A DNA stretch of 64,000 nucleotides from Celeribacter marinus (GTDB taxonomy: Bacteria; Pseudomonadota; Alphaproteobacteria; Rhodobacterales; Rhodobacteraceae). The notes below the pieces were generated by a model. The model saw only the letters and a list, made by a program, of their open reading frames with translations. It did no database searches and was not told the DNA's origin. The stretch covers positions 1,502,932-1,566,931 of the forward strand of contig NZ_CP012023.1 in the NCBI RefSeq assembly GCF_001308265.1, written 5' to 3'. The translations under genes were made by a program, and so were the position numbers. This document shows positions 8,750 to 17,409 of the stretch, in pieces (position 1 is the stretch's first letter; every line of letters begins with the position of its first letter).

Positions 8750-9267
8750 TCGCGCATTTGCTCGCGTTTGAGTTTTTGCATTTTGCGCGTGATCATCTGG
8801 CGCTTCATCGGCTTCAGATAGTCAATGAATAGCGTGCCGTTGAGGTGATCGATCTCGTGTTGCACACAGGTCGCCCAAAGTTCATCGAACTCTTGTTCGT
8901 GGGCTTTGCCCTCAATGTCCTGCCACGTCACGCGCACCATTTTCGGGCGCTCGACATCGGCGTACTGACCCGGGATCGACAAACAACCCTCTTCGTACAC
9001 ATTGCGCTCTTCGCTTTCCCAAACAACGTGCGGATTTACCAACGTCATGGGCGCAGGCGTGCCACCCTCTTCTTTGACGCAATCCATCACCATCACGCGG
9101 TTCATCACCCCGATCTGGGGAGCCGCCAACCCGATGCCCGGCGCGTCATACATCGTCTCAAGCATGTCATTGGCCAAAGCGGCCAGCGCTTTGTCGAACT
9201 CGGTCACGGGATCACATGCTTTTTTAAGGCGCGGGTCGGGGTGTATCAGGATGGGCTTTAATGTCAT
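8746..9267 (-). CDS. def: Peptide deformylase
   Basis: Removes the formyl group from nascent proteins. 173 residues with all three motifs: GIGLAAPQ (44-51), EGCLS (93-97, metal ligand C95) and QHEIDHLNG (136-144, ligands H137 and H141, catalytic E138). ATG at 9267 gives the usual N-terminus MTLKPILIHPDPRL; an earlier start at 9303 adds 12 unconserved residues. First gene of the def-VOC-deflike-fmt minus-strand operon. This copy is the one expected to carry the essential activity. Confidence 0.96.
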   Translation of the reverse strand: MTLKPILIHPDPRLKKACDPVTEFDKALAALANDMLETMYDAPGIGLAAPQIGVMNRVMVMDCVKEEGGTPAPMTLVNPHVVWESEERNVYEEGCLSIPGQYADVERPKMVRVTWQDIEGKAHEQEFDELWATCVQHEIDHLNGTLFIDYLKPMKRQMITRKMQKLKREQMRE

Positions 9268-9404
9268 GTCTGTGCATGTAGTCAATGCGCTACGATTTCG
9301 CAACTACGCGTGATCACGTGACGCAATAGCCCAATTCAAAAATTGTGGTTTTCTCTGTGGGGGAATGCGCACTAACGTGGTGAAAACCCAAATAAGGAAA
9401 CGCC

Positions 9405-10583
9405 ATGACCAATCCGCTATTCGACGATGTCATCGACCGCCACGGAACGCACTGTGCAAAATGGGACAGCATGGAAGCACTCTATGGCGTCCCCGCGTCT
9501 GACGGGATTGCGATGTGGGTCGCCGATATGGATTTTCGCCCGCCCGCCTGCGTTCAAAAGGCAGTCGAGGACATGGCCGCGCATGGCGTCTACGGCTACT
9601 TTGGTGACGAAAGCGACTACAAATCAGCCATTCAGTGGTGGATGCAAAACCGCCACGGATGGACCATTGATTCCGACTGGATTTTCACCACCCACGGCTT
9701 GGTGAATGGAACGGGGATGTGCCTTGACGCGTTCACAAAAGAGGGGGACGGTATCGTCCTGACAACCCCCGTCTACCACGCCTTTGCCCGTACAATAAAA
9801 GCGGCGGGACGTGCGGTGGTGGAATGCGAACTGGCGCTCACCGATGGCCGTTACGAGATGGATTTCGACGCGTGGGATGCCCAGATGACAGGTACGGAAA
9901 CCATGTTCATTCTGTGCTCGCCCCATAACCCCGGTGGTCGGGTCTGGACGCGTGACGAGTTGCAAGGTGTTGCGAATTTCTGCAAGCGTCACGATCTCAT
10001 ACTGGTGTCCGACGAAATCCACCATGACCTCGTCTTTTCGGGACACACCCATACGCCAATGGCGCAGTTTCGCGATATCACTGACCGACTGATCATGATG
10101 ACGGCGACAACAAAGACCTTTAACATTGCCGGCACCCATTCGGGAAATGTCATCATCGAAGACCCCAAGTTACGGGCACGGTTTGCATCACGGATGATGG
10201 GATTGGGCATTTCGGCCAACTCGTTCGGGCTAAGCATGGCAACGGCGGCTTACTCACCCGAGGGCGCGCAATGGGTCGATGACTTAGTCGCCTACATCGA
10301 CGAAAATCGCATGCTGTTTGATGAGGCGATCAACGCAATTGCGGGCGTCACATCGATGCCTCTTGAGGCCACGTATCTCGCGTGGGTCGATTTCTCAAAC
10401 ACGGGCATGTCACGCAAGGAATTCACGGACCGCGTACAAAAGACCGCGCATATCGCGCCCAATCACGGACCAACATTTGGCGCGGGCGGTGGCGGTTATC
10501 TCCGTTTCAACCTCGCCACGCCGCGCAGTGTCGTCAAAGAGGCCTGCGACCGCCTCACCGATGCGTTCAGCGATTTGCAGTAG
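9405..10583 (+). CDS. MalY/PatB-family PLP-dependent C-S lyase / aminotransferase
   Basis: 392-residue fold-type I PLP enzyme. The PatB/MalY pattern is clear: FDDVIDRHGTHCAKWD, AMWVADMDF (about 36-44), CSPHNPGGRVW (171-181), VSDEIHHDL (201-209) and the Schiff-base lysine K237 in TATTKTFNIAG. Members cleave cystathionine or cysteine (beta-lyase) or act as aminotransferases. RBS AAGGAAA lies just before the ATG. Upstream, in the gap to def, is a perfect 10-base palindrome CGTGATCACG, a possible operator. Monocistronic, convergent with the next small gene. Confidence 0.88.
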   Translation: MTNPLFDDVIDRHGTHCAKWDSMEALYGVPASDGIAMWVADMDFRPPACVQKAVEDMAAHGVYGYFGDESDYKSAIQWWMQNRHGWTIDSDWIFTTHGLVNGTGMCLDAFTKEGDGIVLTTPVYHAFARTIKAAGRAVVECELALTDGRYEMDFDAWDAQMTGTETMFILCSPHNPGGRVWTRDELQGVANFCKRHDLILVSDEIHHDLVFSGHTHTPMAQFRDITDRLIMMTATTKTFNIAGTHSGNVIIEDPKLRARFASRMMGLGISANSFGLSMATAAYSPEGAQWVDDLVAYIDENRMLFDEAINAIAGVTSMPLEATYLAWVDFSNTGMSRKEFTDRVQKTAHIAPNHGPTFGAGGGGYLRFNLATPRSVVKEACDRLTDAFSDLQ

Positions 10584-10584
10584 C

Positions 10585-10932
10585 CTAGCGCGGCAACAAT
10601 GCGATCGGCGCGTCATCGGGCCGATCGTAATCAAGTGGTGCTTTGTCAGCGGCGGCCGTGGAGCGTTTGAACTCGAATTGAACTTCGTTGTCTTCAAATT
10701 GGCTTGCGACGATCAACGCCTGATAAAGATGCTTTGTCCCGTCAAAGACGTCGACCAATCCGCGCAAATGCGCGGTATCATCGCTGTCCAATGCAAATCC
10801 GGTATCCCACATCCGCAACACAGGGTAGCTGGCGTCACCCGCACGCACCCGTAGACGCGACCGCTTTTTCAGACCAGCCTTGCGGGCAAGTTCCAAACCT
10901 TCGCGGACTTCTTTGGACAAATACTCGGACAT
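10585..10932 (-). CDS. Conserved hypothetical small protein
   Basis: 115 residues starting MSEYLSKEVREGLELARK, with a Lys/Arg-rich stretch (KKRSRLRVRAGDASYPVLR) followed by WDTGFALDSDDTAHLRG, VDVFDGTKHLYQALIVAS and EVQFEFKRST. No signal peptide or membrane helix. I do not recognise the family, though the sequence reads like a cytosolic alphaproteobacterial protein of ordinary composition. ATG at 10932 chosen because AAGGGAG lies 9 bp upstream; a longer form from 10998 is less likely. Ends 1 bp from the convergent PLP enzyme gene. Confidence 0.65.
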   Translation of the reverse strand: MSEYLSKEVREGLELARKAGLKKRSRLRVRAGDASYPVLRMWDTGFALDSDDTAHLRGLVDVFDGTKHLYQALIVASQFEDNEVQFEFKRSTAAADKAPLDYDRPDDAPIALLPR

Positions 10933-11034
10933 CGGCGCGTCTCCCTTGTGTGTTACGTCAAAGGATGGACCTATCTTTGTAACGGTCAAGTTAACCAAGC
11001 GGACATTCCACAGGTTAACGCAGCGACAGTCACC

Positions 11035-11802
11035 CTATTGCCGCACTTTCGGGCGTAAAACATGGGGCATATCAGGGTCGTATAGCGCGCTATCCTTAAA
11101 ATCAGCGACTTCGCCAAGAGCCGGACCAACGAGAATCAACGCCGTGCGTGTAATTTTTTGGTCGCGCACTTTCTCGCGAATATCGGCCAATGTGCCACGG
11201 ATCAGCATCTGGTCGGGCCACCCAACACGGTAGGCCACCGCGACAGGACAATCCGCGCCATAATGCGGCGCAAGTTGTCGTTCAATTTCGCGCAGGTTTC
11301 GCACACCGAGGTGAATGGCCAGTGTCGCGCCGGTACGGGCAAAGTTTTCCAATGTCTCGCCCTGCGGCATCGACGTGGATTTCATCGACACGCGGGTGAG
11401 CACGATGGATTGCGCAATTTCGGGGATGGTCAATTCCTGACCTAATGCGGCGGCAGCGGCGGCATATGCCGGCACTCCGGGGATAATCTCATAGTCGATC
11501 CCGTCCGCGCGTAGACGCCGGATTTGCTCGGCGATTGCACCGTACAAAGACGGATCGCCACTATGCACCCGCGCGACATTCTGGCCTTTATCGTGGGCCG
11601 CTTTGATCTCGGCGTGGGTGTCGTCCAATGTCATAGACGCAGTGTCCATGACCTTTGCCCCCTCGGGCGCACAGGCGACAACTTCGGCGGGGACAAGCGA
11701 TCCTGCGTACAGGCACACAGGGCATTCACCGATCAGACGCTCGGCCTTTTTGGTCAACAGTTCGGGATCGCCGGGGCCAGCCCCGATAAAATAAACAGTC
11801 AT
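11035..11802 (-). CDS. cobM: Precorrin-4 C11-methyltransferase
   Basis: SAM-dependent tetrapyrrole methylase of corrin synthesis, adding the C-11 methyl group. 255 residues. Begins MTVYFIGAGPGDPELLTKKA (SAM-binding GxGxGDxxLLT), with the family blocks LVPAEVV, VARVHSGDPSLYGAIAEQ and EIIPGVPAYAAAAAALGQELT; the MSMKST-like and HLGVRNL blocks fit CobM/CbiF. The start overlaps the CbiG-CobJ stop by 4 bp. Last gene of the seven-gene minus-strand cob operon. Confidence 0.95.
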   Translation of the reverse strand: MTVYFIGAGPGDPELLTKKAERLIGECPVCLYAGSLVPAEVVACAPEGAKVMDTASMTLDDTHAEIKAAHDKGQNVARVHSGDPSLYGAIAEQIRRLRADGIDYEIIPGVPAYAAAAAALGQELTIPEIAQSIVLTRVSMKSTSMPQGETLENFARTGATLAIHLGVRNLREIERQLAPHYGADCPVAVAYRVGWPDQMLIRGTLADIREKVRDQKITRTALILVGPALGEVADFKDSALYDPDMPHVLRPKVRQ

Positions 11803-13625
11803 GACGCGTCCTTGTCATCAAGGTGGCGGTTGCCAACGTTTTCGAGATCGCCGTCGATGCGGCGTGAATAGCCGCGCGGTGTGTACATGCGCGGACCTTC
11901 ACCAAGCTGGGCAAGGCGCGAATTGGACGAGCCGATCAGCACAACGGTGAGCATATCCACCTCGTCGACCTCCAACTCATCAAGGCGGCGATAGCGCACA
12001 TTCTCGGTCGGGCGACCAAGGTTCGAGGCAAGCATCACGGGCGTGTCGGCGGGGCGATGTTGCAACAAAATCTCACGCGCCTCGGCCAAAAGCGTGCGGC
12101 GCGTTCGGGACACGGGGTTGTAGAATGCGATGACGAAATCGCCCTCAGCGGCGGCCTTGAGACGGCGCACAATGTCGGCCCGTGGCGTCAGCAAATCCGA
12201 CAGCGATATGGCGCAGAAATCATGGCCAAGCGGCGCACCCGCGCGGGCCGCAGCGCCCTGAAGCGCCGAAACACCGGGGGAACAAACGATCTCTGAACGC
12301 CGCGCCGCATCCGACACGCCCTGTGCCTCGGGGCCGCGATCGAGCAATTCAAACACAAGTGCGGCCATGGCGTAAATGCCCGCATCGCCCGAACACACGA
12401 GGGCAACATTCTTACCTTTTGCTGCTTGTTCAAGGGCATAGCGGCAACGGTCCTCTTCGCCGCCAAGCGGGAAATCGGAGCGCGTTTTGCCAATCGCCAA
12501 GGGCCCAAGCAGGTCAAGGTAGAGGCTGTAGCCTACAAGCTCTTCGGCCTCAGCCACGAGTTTGGAGACTTCCGGCGTGCGCCATGCGGCCTGACCCGGA
12601 CCGATGCCAACAACCGACAAGCGCCCACGGGGGCGGCCGTTGAGGTCGGTGATAGGCGCGTCTGCTTTGGTTAATGCGCAGGTTGTGTTGGCCGTTTTTT
12701 GTTTTGCGGCGATCAGTTCACCGCCCGCCGCCAGTGCAGCGCCTTCGGCCACGCCGTGGCATCCGACTTCAGCAAAAACAACGTCAGACGGGTTGGCCAA
12801 ACGGTCCGCTTGGGCTTCCAATTCGGCAGCTGTGAACAGGCGCAGCGGTACACCGAAACGTCTCGCTAGCACATTCATCGCGGGTTCGTCCGCCTTGAGA
12901 TCAATCGTGTTCACAGACGCAATCGCTCCCGCCGCAATCCCCGCATCCGCAAGCATCGCAGAGACGTTTTGCCATAGCTCCTCAGGGTCGGCATTGCGCG
13001 CACATCCCACGCCAAGCGCGTAGCGCTGCGGGTGGTAGACAAGCCGCGCTCCGCTACCCTCCGTAGGCGCATCTGTGACGGTCAATTCGACATCGCCACC
13101 CGTGTCGTCAAGGTCGAAAATATTGTTCCCCGACAAGGAGATACCACTGCCTGACAGCAAGTTGGCCATCGCGTCTTTAGCGTCCTCAGGATTGGCAAGG
13201 CGGTAGCCCAAAGGCGGCACATCGAGCGCCACGCCAAGCGCGATATCACCCGCCGTGGTCAGCGCCGCTTTGGTCCCCAAAACCTCTGCTATTTCTTTGG
13301 CCAAACGGTTGGCCCCACGGTGTCCGCCAAGCAACGGGATCACTACCGAGCCATCGTCGGCCACGGACAGCACGGGCGGCTCGGATCGCTTATCATTGAG
13401 CAGGGGGGCCACGGCGCGGATGAGGATGCCACTGGCACAGACGCCGATTACCGGAATGCCCGCCGCAAACAGGTCACGCACGTGGTCTAAGGCATTGGAA
13501 AACGTGACCTTTGCACTGGTGCGACCTTCGCGGCCATGAAGCTGTGCACCCAAGGCGACAGCAATGCGGGCGGCAGTTTTTTCGCCCGAAGCGTTGAGGG
13601 CGATGACGACAGGAGTTAGAGCCAC
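11799..13625 (-). CDS. cobJ: Fused CbiG-like / precorrin-3B C17-methyltransferase (CobJ)
   Basis: 608 residues joining two enzymes. Residues 1 to about 325 are CbiG-like (cobalt-precorrin-5A hydrolase family): GIPVIGVCASGILIRAVAPL, VIPLLGGHRGANRLAKEIA, and a second part with ALGVGCARNADPEELW and FAEVGCHGVAEGAALAAGG, corresponding to the CobE/CbiG C-terminal region. From about residue 335 the CobJ methylase begins: SVVGIGPGQAAWRTPE, VGYSLYLDLLGP, ALVCSGDAGIYAMAALVFE, CSPGVSALQGAAARAGAPLGHDFC. CobJ methylates C-17 and contracts the ring. Start is GTG at 13625 with a 10 bp overlap with cobI. The fusion implies the two activities are made in equal amounts. Confidence 0.92.
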   Translation of the reverse strand: MALTPVVIALNASGEKTAARIAVALGAQLHGREGRTSAKVTFSNALDHVRDLFAAGIPVIGVCASGILIRAVAPLLNDKRSEPPVLSVADDGSVVIPLLGGHRGANRLAKEIAEVLGTKAALTTAGDIALGVALDVPPLGYRLANPEDAKDAMANLLSGSGISLSGNNIFDLDDTGGDVELTVTDAPTEGSGARLVYHPQRYALGVGCARNADPEELWQNVSAMLADAGIAAGAIASVNTIDLKADEPAMNVLARRFGVPLRLFTAAELEAQADRLANPSDVVFAEVGCHGVAEGAALAAGGELIAAKQKTANTTCALTKADAPITDLNGRPRGRLSVVGIGPGQAAWRTPEVSKLVAEAEELVGYSLYLDLLGPLAIGKTRSDFPLGGEEDRCRYALEQAAKGKNVALVCSGDAGIYAMAALVFELLDRGPEAQGVSDAARRSEIVCSPGVSALQGAAARAGAPLGHDFCAISLSDLLTPRADIVRRLKAAAEGDFVIAFYNPVSRTRRTLLAEAREILLQHRPADTPVMLASNLGRPTENVRYRRLDELEVDEVDMLTVVLIGSSNSRLAQLGEGPRMYTPRGYSRRIDGDLENVGNRHLDDKDAS

Positions 13626-14341
13626 GGGTCGGCCCCTTTCACGATTAGGATCATTGAAAAATACGGTGCTTTTGCGGGGGCCTCGGCGAGCGGTAAAACC
13701 ACCTCGTCAGGCGTGGAGGCGCGTTCGATATAGACGGCTTTCTCGGTCAGGCCCGCGTCCGAAATCATGGTGCGCACCGCGTCGAAATGGCGGCCCAATT
13801 TCATGATCACAAGGGTGTCGGCCTCCTGTCGGACTTTCGTCGGACTTTCGTCGGGCACGAGCGCGCCTTGGGCCACGAGTTGCGGCGCGGGAATAATGGT
13901 CACGACCTCGTTGCGGGCCGCCATTGGCAGTCCTGCCGCGGCGGCGCAGGTGGTCACAGACGTGACGCCCGGAACGACCTCAACGGCGTAGTCGGATTTG
14001 AGACGGGCAAAGAGATACATGAAGGAGCCGTAGAAAAACGGATCACCCTCGCACAACACAACCACATCGCGGCCCGCGTCAAGTTCGGCACGGATTGCGG
14101 TCGCGCCCGTGTCATAGGCGGCTTGGGCGGGGGCGCGATCCACCGTCATCGGGACGTCCATCACGATCTCCGTGGTGCCCGCTGTGATGTGATCCGCCGC
14201 GATGGCGCGGGCAAAGGATGTTCCGCCCGCGAGGGTCGGGTAAGCAATGACATCCGCGCCCGCGATGAGACGCGCGGCTTTGAGGGTCATCAGCTCGGGA
14301 TCCCCCGGGCCAAGGCCGATACCGTAGAGTGTTCCGCTCAT
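13616..14341 (-). CDS. cobI: Precorrin-2 C20-methyltransferase
   Basis: Adds the C-20 methyl group to precorrin-2. 241 residues: SGTLYGIGLGPGDPELMTLK (SAM loop), DVIAYPTLAGGTSFARAIAA, VVLCEGDPFFYGSFMYLFARL, and VEVVPGVTSVTTCAAAAGLPM, all typical of CobI/CbiL. ATG at 14341 overlaps the cobL TGA (ATGA), which fixes the start; the longer reading to 14383 would invade cobL. Operon order cobL-cobI-cobJ-cobM. Confidence 0.95.
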   Translation of the reverse strand: MSGTLYGIGLGPGDPELMTLKAARLIAGADVIAYPTLAGGTSFARAIAADHITAGTTEIVMDVPMTVDRAPAQAAYDTGATAIRAELDAGRDVVVLCEGDPFFYGSFMYLFARLKSDYAVEVVPGVTSVTTCAAAAGLPMAARNEVVTIIPAPQLVAQGALVPDESPTKVRQEADTLVIMKLGRHFDAVRTMISDAGLTEKAVYIERASTPDEVVLPLAEAPAKAPYFSMILIVKGADPWL

Positions 14342-15531
14342 TTGCTTAGGCTCCATTGGGTGACTGTCATCGACGGCTTCCACCCCGTCAGGCGACCTAC
14401 GGGAACGGCGCGCTCAACGGCGATGCGCGATAGGGTTCCTCCGAATTGCGCGCGCAGAGCCAACAGCACTGCCTCGCCCTCAAGCGTGACAGTGTTGGCC
14501 ACCAACCGCCCGTGTGGTTTGAGGGTTGACCATGCGACCGCGAACACCTCGGGCGTCAATCCGCCGCCGATGAACACCGCGTCTGGCGCGGGTAGGTTTG
14601 CGAGGGCCTCGGGTGCGGTGCCATCGATCAGGTTGAGTGCGGGTGCGCCAAGCGTGACGGCATTTTCGGCAGCAAAGGCGCGGCGGTCGGCGCGGGTCTC
14701 GATCCCGATGGCGCGGGCATCGCGGGCGGCGCGCATCCATTCGATTGCGACAGACCCCGAGCCACAGCCGATATCCCATAACAGCGCCCCGCGTGCGGGG
14801 GCCAGTTTGGCGAGGGTCACCGCGCGGACCTCTTGTTTCGTCATCGTGCCATCGGAGGCAAAGGCGCTATCGGGCAGGCCCGTGCGCGGCAAGACCGCCA
14901 CGCCATTGTCCGCGATGCAGGCGACCGCGAGGGTGTGAAAATCAGGCACGTCATGGGACCAATCGGCGGCCGTGCCATCGAGGCGCGTCTCATTCGCGCC
15001 GTTCATATGCGCCAGAGCCGTCAGGCGTGATGCGCCATAGCCACGCTCACGTAATATCCGTGCGACCTGTGCGGGACTGGTGGCGTCTTTGGTCAGGATC
15101 AGCAGGGATTGATACGGCGCGAGAAACGGGATGATCTGTTCCGTGGGGCGCCCGTGGATGGTCAGCGTTTCGCAATCGGCAAGGCTCCACCCCATCCGCG
15201 CGGCAGCGAGTTGGAAGGCAGAGAGTTGCGGGTGGAACAGGATTTCGGACGGGTCGATGTCGCGAGCGATGCGCGCCCCCACGGAATACCAAAGCGGATC
15301 CCCCGTTGCGAGGACGACCACACGCTTACCTTTGAGCGATTTGAGGTCAGAGATAAGCGCGTCAAAGGGCGAGGGCCATGCCCGGCGCTCGGCAGTCAAA
15401 TGGGCAGTCAAATCGTGGTGACGGTCCGCGCCAAAGATCACTTCGGCGCTCTCAAGGATGGAGCGTGTCGCGGGCGACAGGCTGTCCAATCCGTTGTCGC
15501 CGATGCCGATCACGTGCAGCCAGACGCTCAT
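14338..15531 (-). CDS. cobL: Precorrin-6Y C5,15-methyltransferase (decarboxylating)
   Basis: Bifunctional enzyme methylating C-5 and C-15 and decarboxylating the acetate side chain. 397 residues: N-terminal tetrapyrrole methylase (CbiE part; VIGIGDNGLDSLSPATRSIL, VVVLATGDPLWYSVGARI) and C-terminal Rossmann methyltransferase (CbiT part; LAPARGALLWDIGCGSGSVAIEW, NLPAPDAVFIGGGLTPEVFA). Start ATG at 15531 overlaps the cobH stop by 4 bp. Confidence 0.96.
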   Translation of the reverse strand: MSVWLHVIGIGDNGLDSLSPATRSILESAEVIFGADRHHDLTAHLTAERRAWPSPFDALISDLKSLKGKRVVVLATGDPLWYSVGARIARDIDPSEILFHPQLSAFQLAAARMGWSLADCETLTIHGRPTEQIIPFLAPYQSLLILTKDATSPAQVARILRERGYGASRLTALAHMNGANETRLDGTAADWSHDVPDFHTLAVACIADNGVAVLPRTGLPDSAFASDGTMTKQEVRAVTLAKLAPARGALLWDIGCGSGSVAIEWMRAARDARAIGIETRADRRAFAAENAVTLGAPALNLIDGTAPEALANLPAPDAVFIGGGLTPEVFAVAWSTLKPHGRLVANTVTLEGEAVLLALRAQFGGTLSRIAVERAVPVGRLTGWKPSMTVTQWSLSK

Positions 15532-16172
15532 GTGCTTTCGCCGATCTCGGGTAGGCCAACCGCAAGGGCGTTCACCGCCGCCGAGGCAATGGCGGAGCCG
15601 CCACGGCGACCGCGCAGGGCGACGAACTCACAGCCGCGCGGGTTGGCGGCCAGTTCGGCTTTGCTTTCGGCAGCACCGACAAAGCCCACAGGAAATCCGA
15701 GGATCAGCGCGGGTTTTGGCGCACCTTGGTCGATGAGTTCCAACAGGTGAAACAGCGCGGTGGGCGCATTGCCAATGGCCACGACAGCACCCGCGAGATG
15801 GTCGGCCCAAAACTCAACGGCAGCGGCCGAGCGGGTATTGCCGATGGATTTGGCGTGATCGGGCGTGCGTGGATCGTTGAGGGTGACGATCACCTCGTTG
15901 TCTGCGGGTAGGTAGCGGCGGATGATGCCCGCGCCGACCATTTCGCAATCGCAAAGAATCGGCGCGCCGCCCGCGAGGGCCGCGTGACCCGCCGCGTAGG
16001 CATCGCGCGAGAACGCCAGACGGTCGGCCACCTCGACCATGCCGCAGGCATGGATCAGGCGAATGGCAAGCCGTTCCATCCCTGCGTCAAAGCGGTCCAA
16101 ACGGGCCTCTTTGCGCACGGTTTCAAAGCTCGCGGCGTAGATCGCGGCGGGGTCTTTCACATAAGGGCGCAC
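15528..16172 (-). CDS. cobH: Precorrin-8X methylmutase
   Basis: Moves a methyl group from C-11 to C-12, giving hydrogenobyrinate. 214 residues. Family blocks: IRLIHACGMVEVADRL (containing the substrate-binding His), GAPILCDCEMVGAGI, AAVEFWADHLAGAVVAIGNAPTALF, and GFPVGFVGAAESKAEL. Start is GTG at 16172, 3 bp after the cbiX stop; AAAGGGAT precedes it within the cbiX tail. Confidence 0.95.
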   Translation of the reverse strand: MRPYVKDPAAIYAASFETVRKEARLDRFDAGMERLAIRLIHACGMVEVADRLAFSRDAYAAGHAALAGGAPILCDCEMVGAGIIRRYLPADNEVIVTLNDPRTPDHAKSIGNTRSAAAVEFWADHLAGAVVAIGNAPTALFHLLELIDQGAPKPALILGFPVGFVGAAESKAELAANPRGCEFVALRGRRGGSAIASAAVNALAVGLPEIGEST

Positions 16173-16175
16173 GGT

Positions 16176-17402
16176 TTATCCCTTTGCCTTACGGGCGCTT
16201 TCGGGACCGTGGGGGTGTTTGGCGTGCGGGTAGACGGGGTGCGCATGATCGTGGTCATGGTGGTGATGGCCGTGATCATGTGCGTGGTCGTGGCTGTGTG
16301 AATGGCCGTGGTGATGATCATGATCGTGATCCGCTTTTACGAGACGGCACACACCCGTACAAAAGGTATCACACAGGGTGCAATCGGCCACGTTGGATCC
16401 CGGAGCCGATGCGCCTTGGCCCTCGACGTGGTGGTGGTGGCTTTCTTGGATTGCGCCGACTTCGCCCTCAAAACCGAGCACTTCGACGCGGTATTTGCAC
16501 AACACGCATGTGGGGGGTGGAGCCGCGGCGAGGGCGGGATGGGCCGCCGCGCGATCTTCGGCGGCGATTTTTGTCCCGTCCTCGGTGGCGAGTTTTTGGG
16601 TACGAAACGGGCAGATGCCACAGTTCGGCACAGGCACGGGGCCGGTTTGCTCGATGATACGCTCCGCAAAGGTTTCGAGCACTTTGGGGTGGTCGTTGAG
16701 ATAGCCCGCTTTGACGAATTGAATGTCGGGATGGGCGGCGGCCACTTGATCGGTGAAGCCGTAAATACGGTCGATCAGAATGCCGGTGAACAGAAAGTAC
16801 GGAAACACGATGACGCGTTTGTAGCCCAATTTTGCGACATGTTGCAGCGCGGGTTCCACGAGCGGGAAGGTGACGCCGGAATAGCCGACCTCACACCAAC
16901 CAAAGCCCATGCCCTCCCACAACATCCGTGCGATTTTGGACACGTTGCCGTTGGCATCAGGATCAGATGCGCCGCGCCCGATCACGACCAAGGCCGTTTC
17001 GTGCAGTGGCAAGTCGCCGTGTTCGGCGTTGGCCGCATCGACGGCGGCGCGCACGCGTGCACCTGCGGCGGCGATCATTTTGGGGTCCACGCCCAACTCG
17101 CGGCCATAAGACACGTCAATGCCATGTGTGGCGGCGTAGGTGTTGAGCACGGTGGGGATATCGTTTTTGGAATGCATCGCGGCGAACAACATGCCCGGAA
17201 CGGCGAGGATGCGGTCACACCCCGCCTCACGCAAACGGTCAAGGCCGTCACGGATCACGGGGTTCGCGAACTCCAGATAGCCGTAATCGACCATCCAATC
17301 GTCGGGCAACAGCGCGGGCAGTTTTTCGGCCAGAACGGCAAATTCGTCCACGGCGGCTTGGCTGCGTGACCCGTGGCCGCAGATCATAACTCCGGTTTTC
17401 AT
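16176..17402 (-). CDS. cbiX: CbiX-type cobaltochelatase with Cys- and His-rich C-terminal tail
   Basis: 408 residues. The first 260 contain two chelatase-like repeats: MKTGVMICGHGSRSQAAVDEF and ALVVIGRGASDPDANGNVSK, with the GMLFAAMHSKNDIPT and VFPYFLFTGILIDRI blocks typical of long CbiX, which inserts cobalt into sirohydrochlorin. The tail carries CGICPF, CVLCKYR and CTLCDTFCTGVC cysteine clusters and ends in a strongly His/Asp-rich stretch (about residues 357-395), probably a metal store or delivery segment. ATG at 17402 lies 7 bp after the upstream small gene and has a weak RBS. An early-insertion chelatase next to late-pathway genes is notable because cobN is also in this window. Confidence 0.88.
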   Translation of the reverse strand: MKTGVMICGHGSRSQAAVDEFAVLAEKLPALLPDDWMVDYGYLEFANPVIRDGLDRLREAGCDRILAVPGMLFAAMHSKNDIPTVLNTYAATHGIDVSYGRELGVDPKMIAAAGARVRAAVDAANAEHGDLPLHETALVVIGRGASDPDANGNVSKIARMLWEGMGFGWCEVGYSGVTFPLVEPALQHVAKLGYKRVIVFPYFLFTGILIDRIYGFTDQVAAAHPDIQFVKAGYLNDHPKVLETFAERIIEQTGPVPVPNCGICPFRTQKLATEDGTKIAAEDRAAAHPALAAAPPPTCVLCKYRVEVLGFEGEVGAIQESHHHHVEGQGASAPGSNVADCTLCDTFCTGVCRLVKADHDHDHHHGHSHSHDHAHDHGHHHHDHDHAHPVYPHAKHPHGPESARKAKG

Positions 17403-17409
17403 AATAGCT

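Noticed and set aside
13787..14938. A 383-codon plus-strand frame across cobI and cobL
   Set aside because: Antisense to two well-supported overlapping cob genes; composition is Arg/Gly-rich as expected for a mirror frame.
16302..17369. A 355-codon open frame on the plus strand antisense to cbiX
   Set aside because: It is a shadow of the high-GC, His-rich cbiX gene; it shows no domain or RBS, and cbiX has a clear family match and operon fit.
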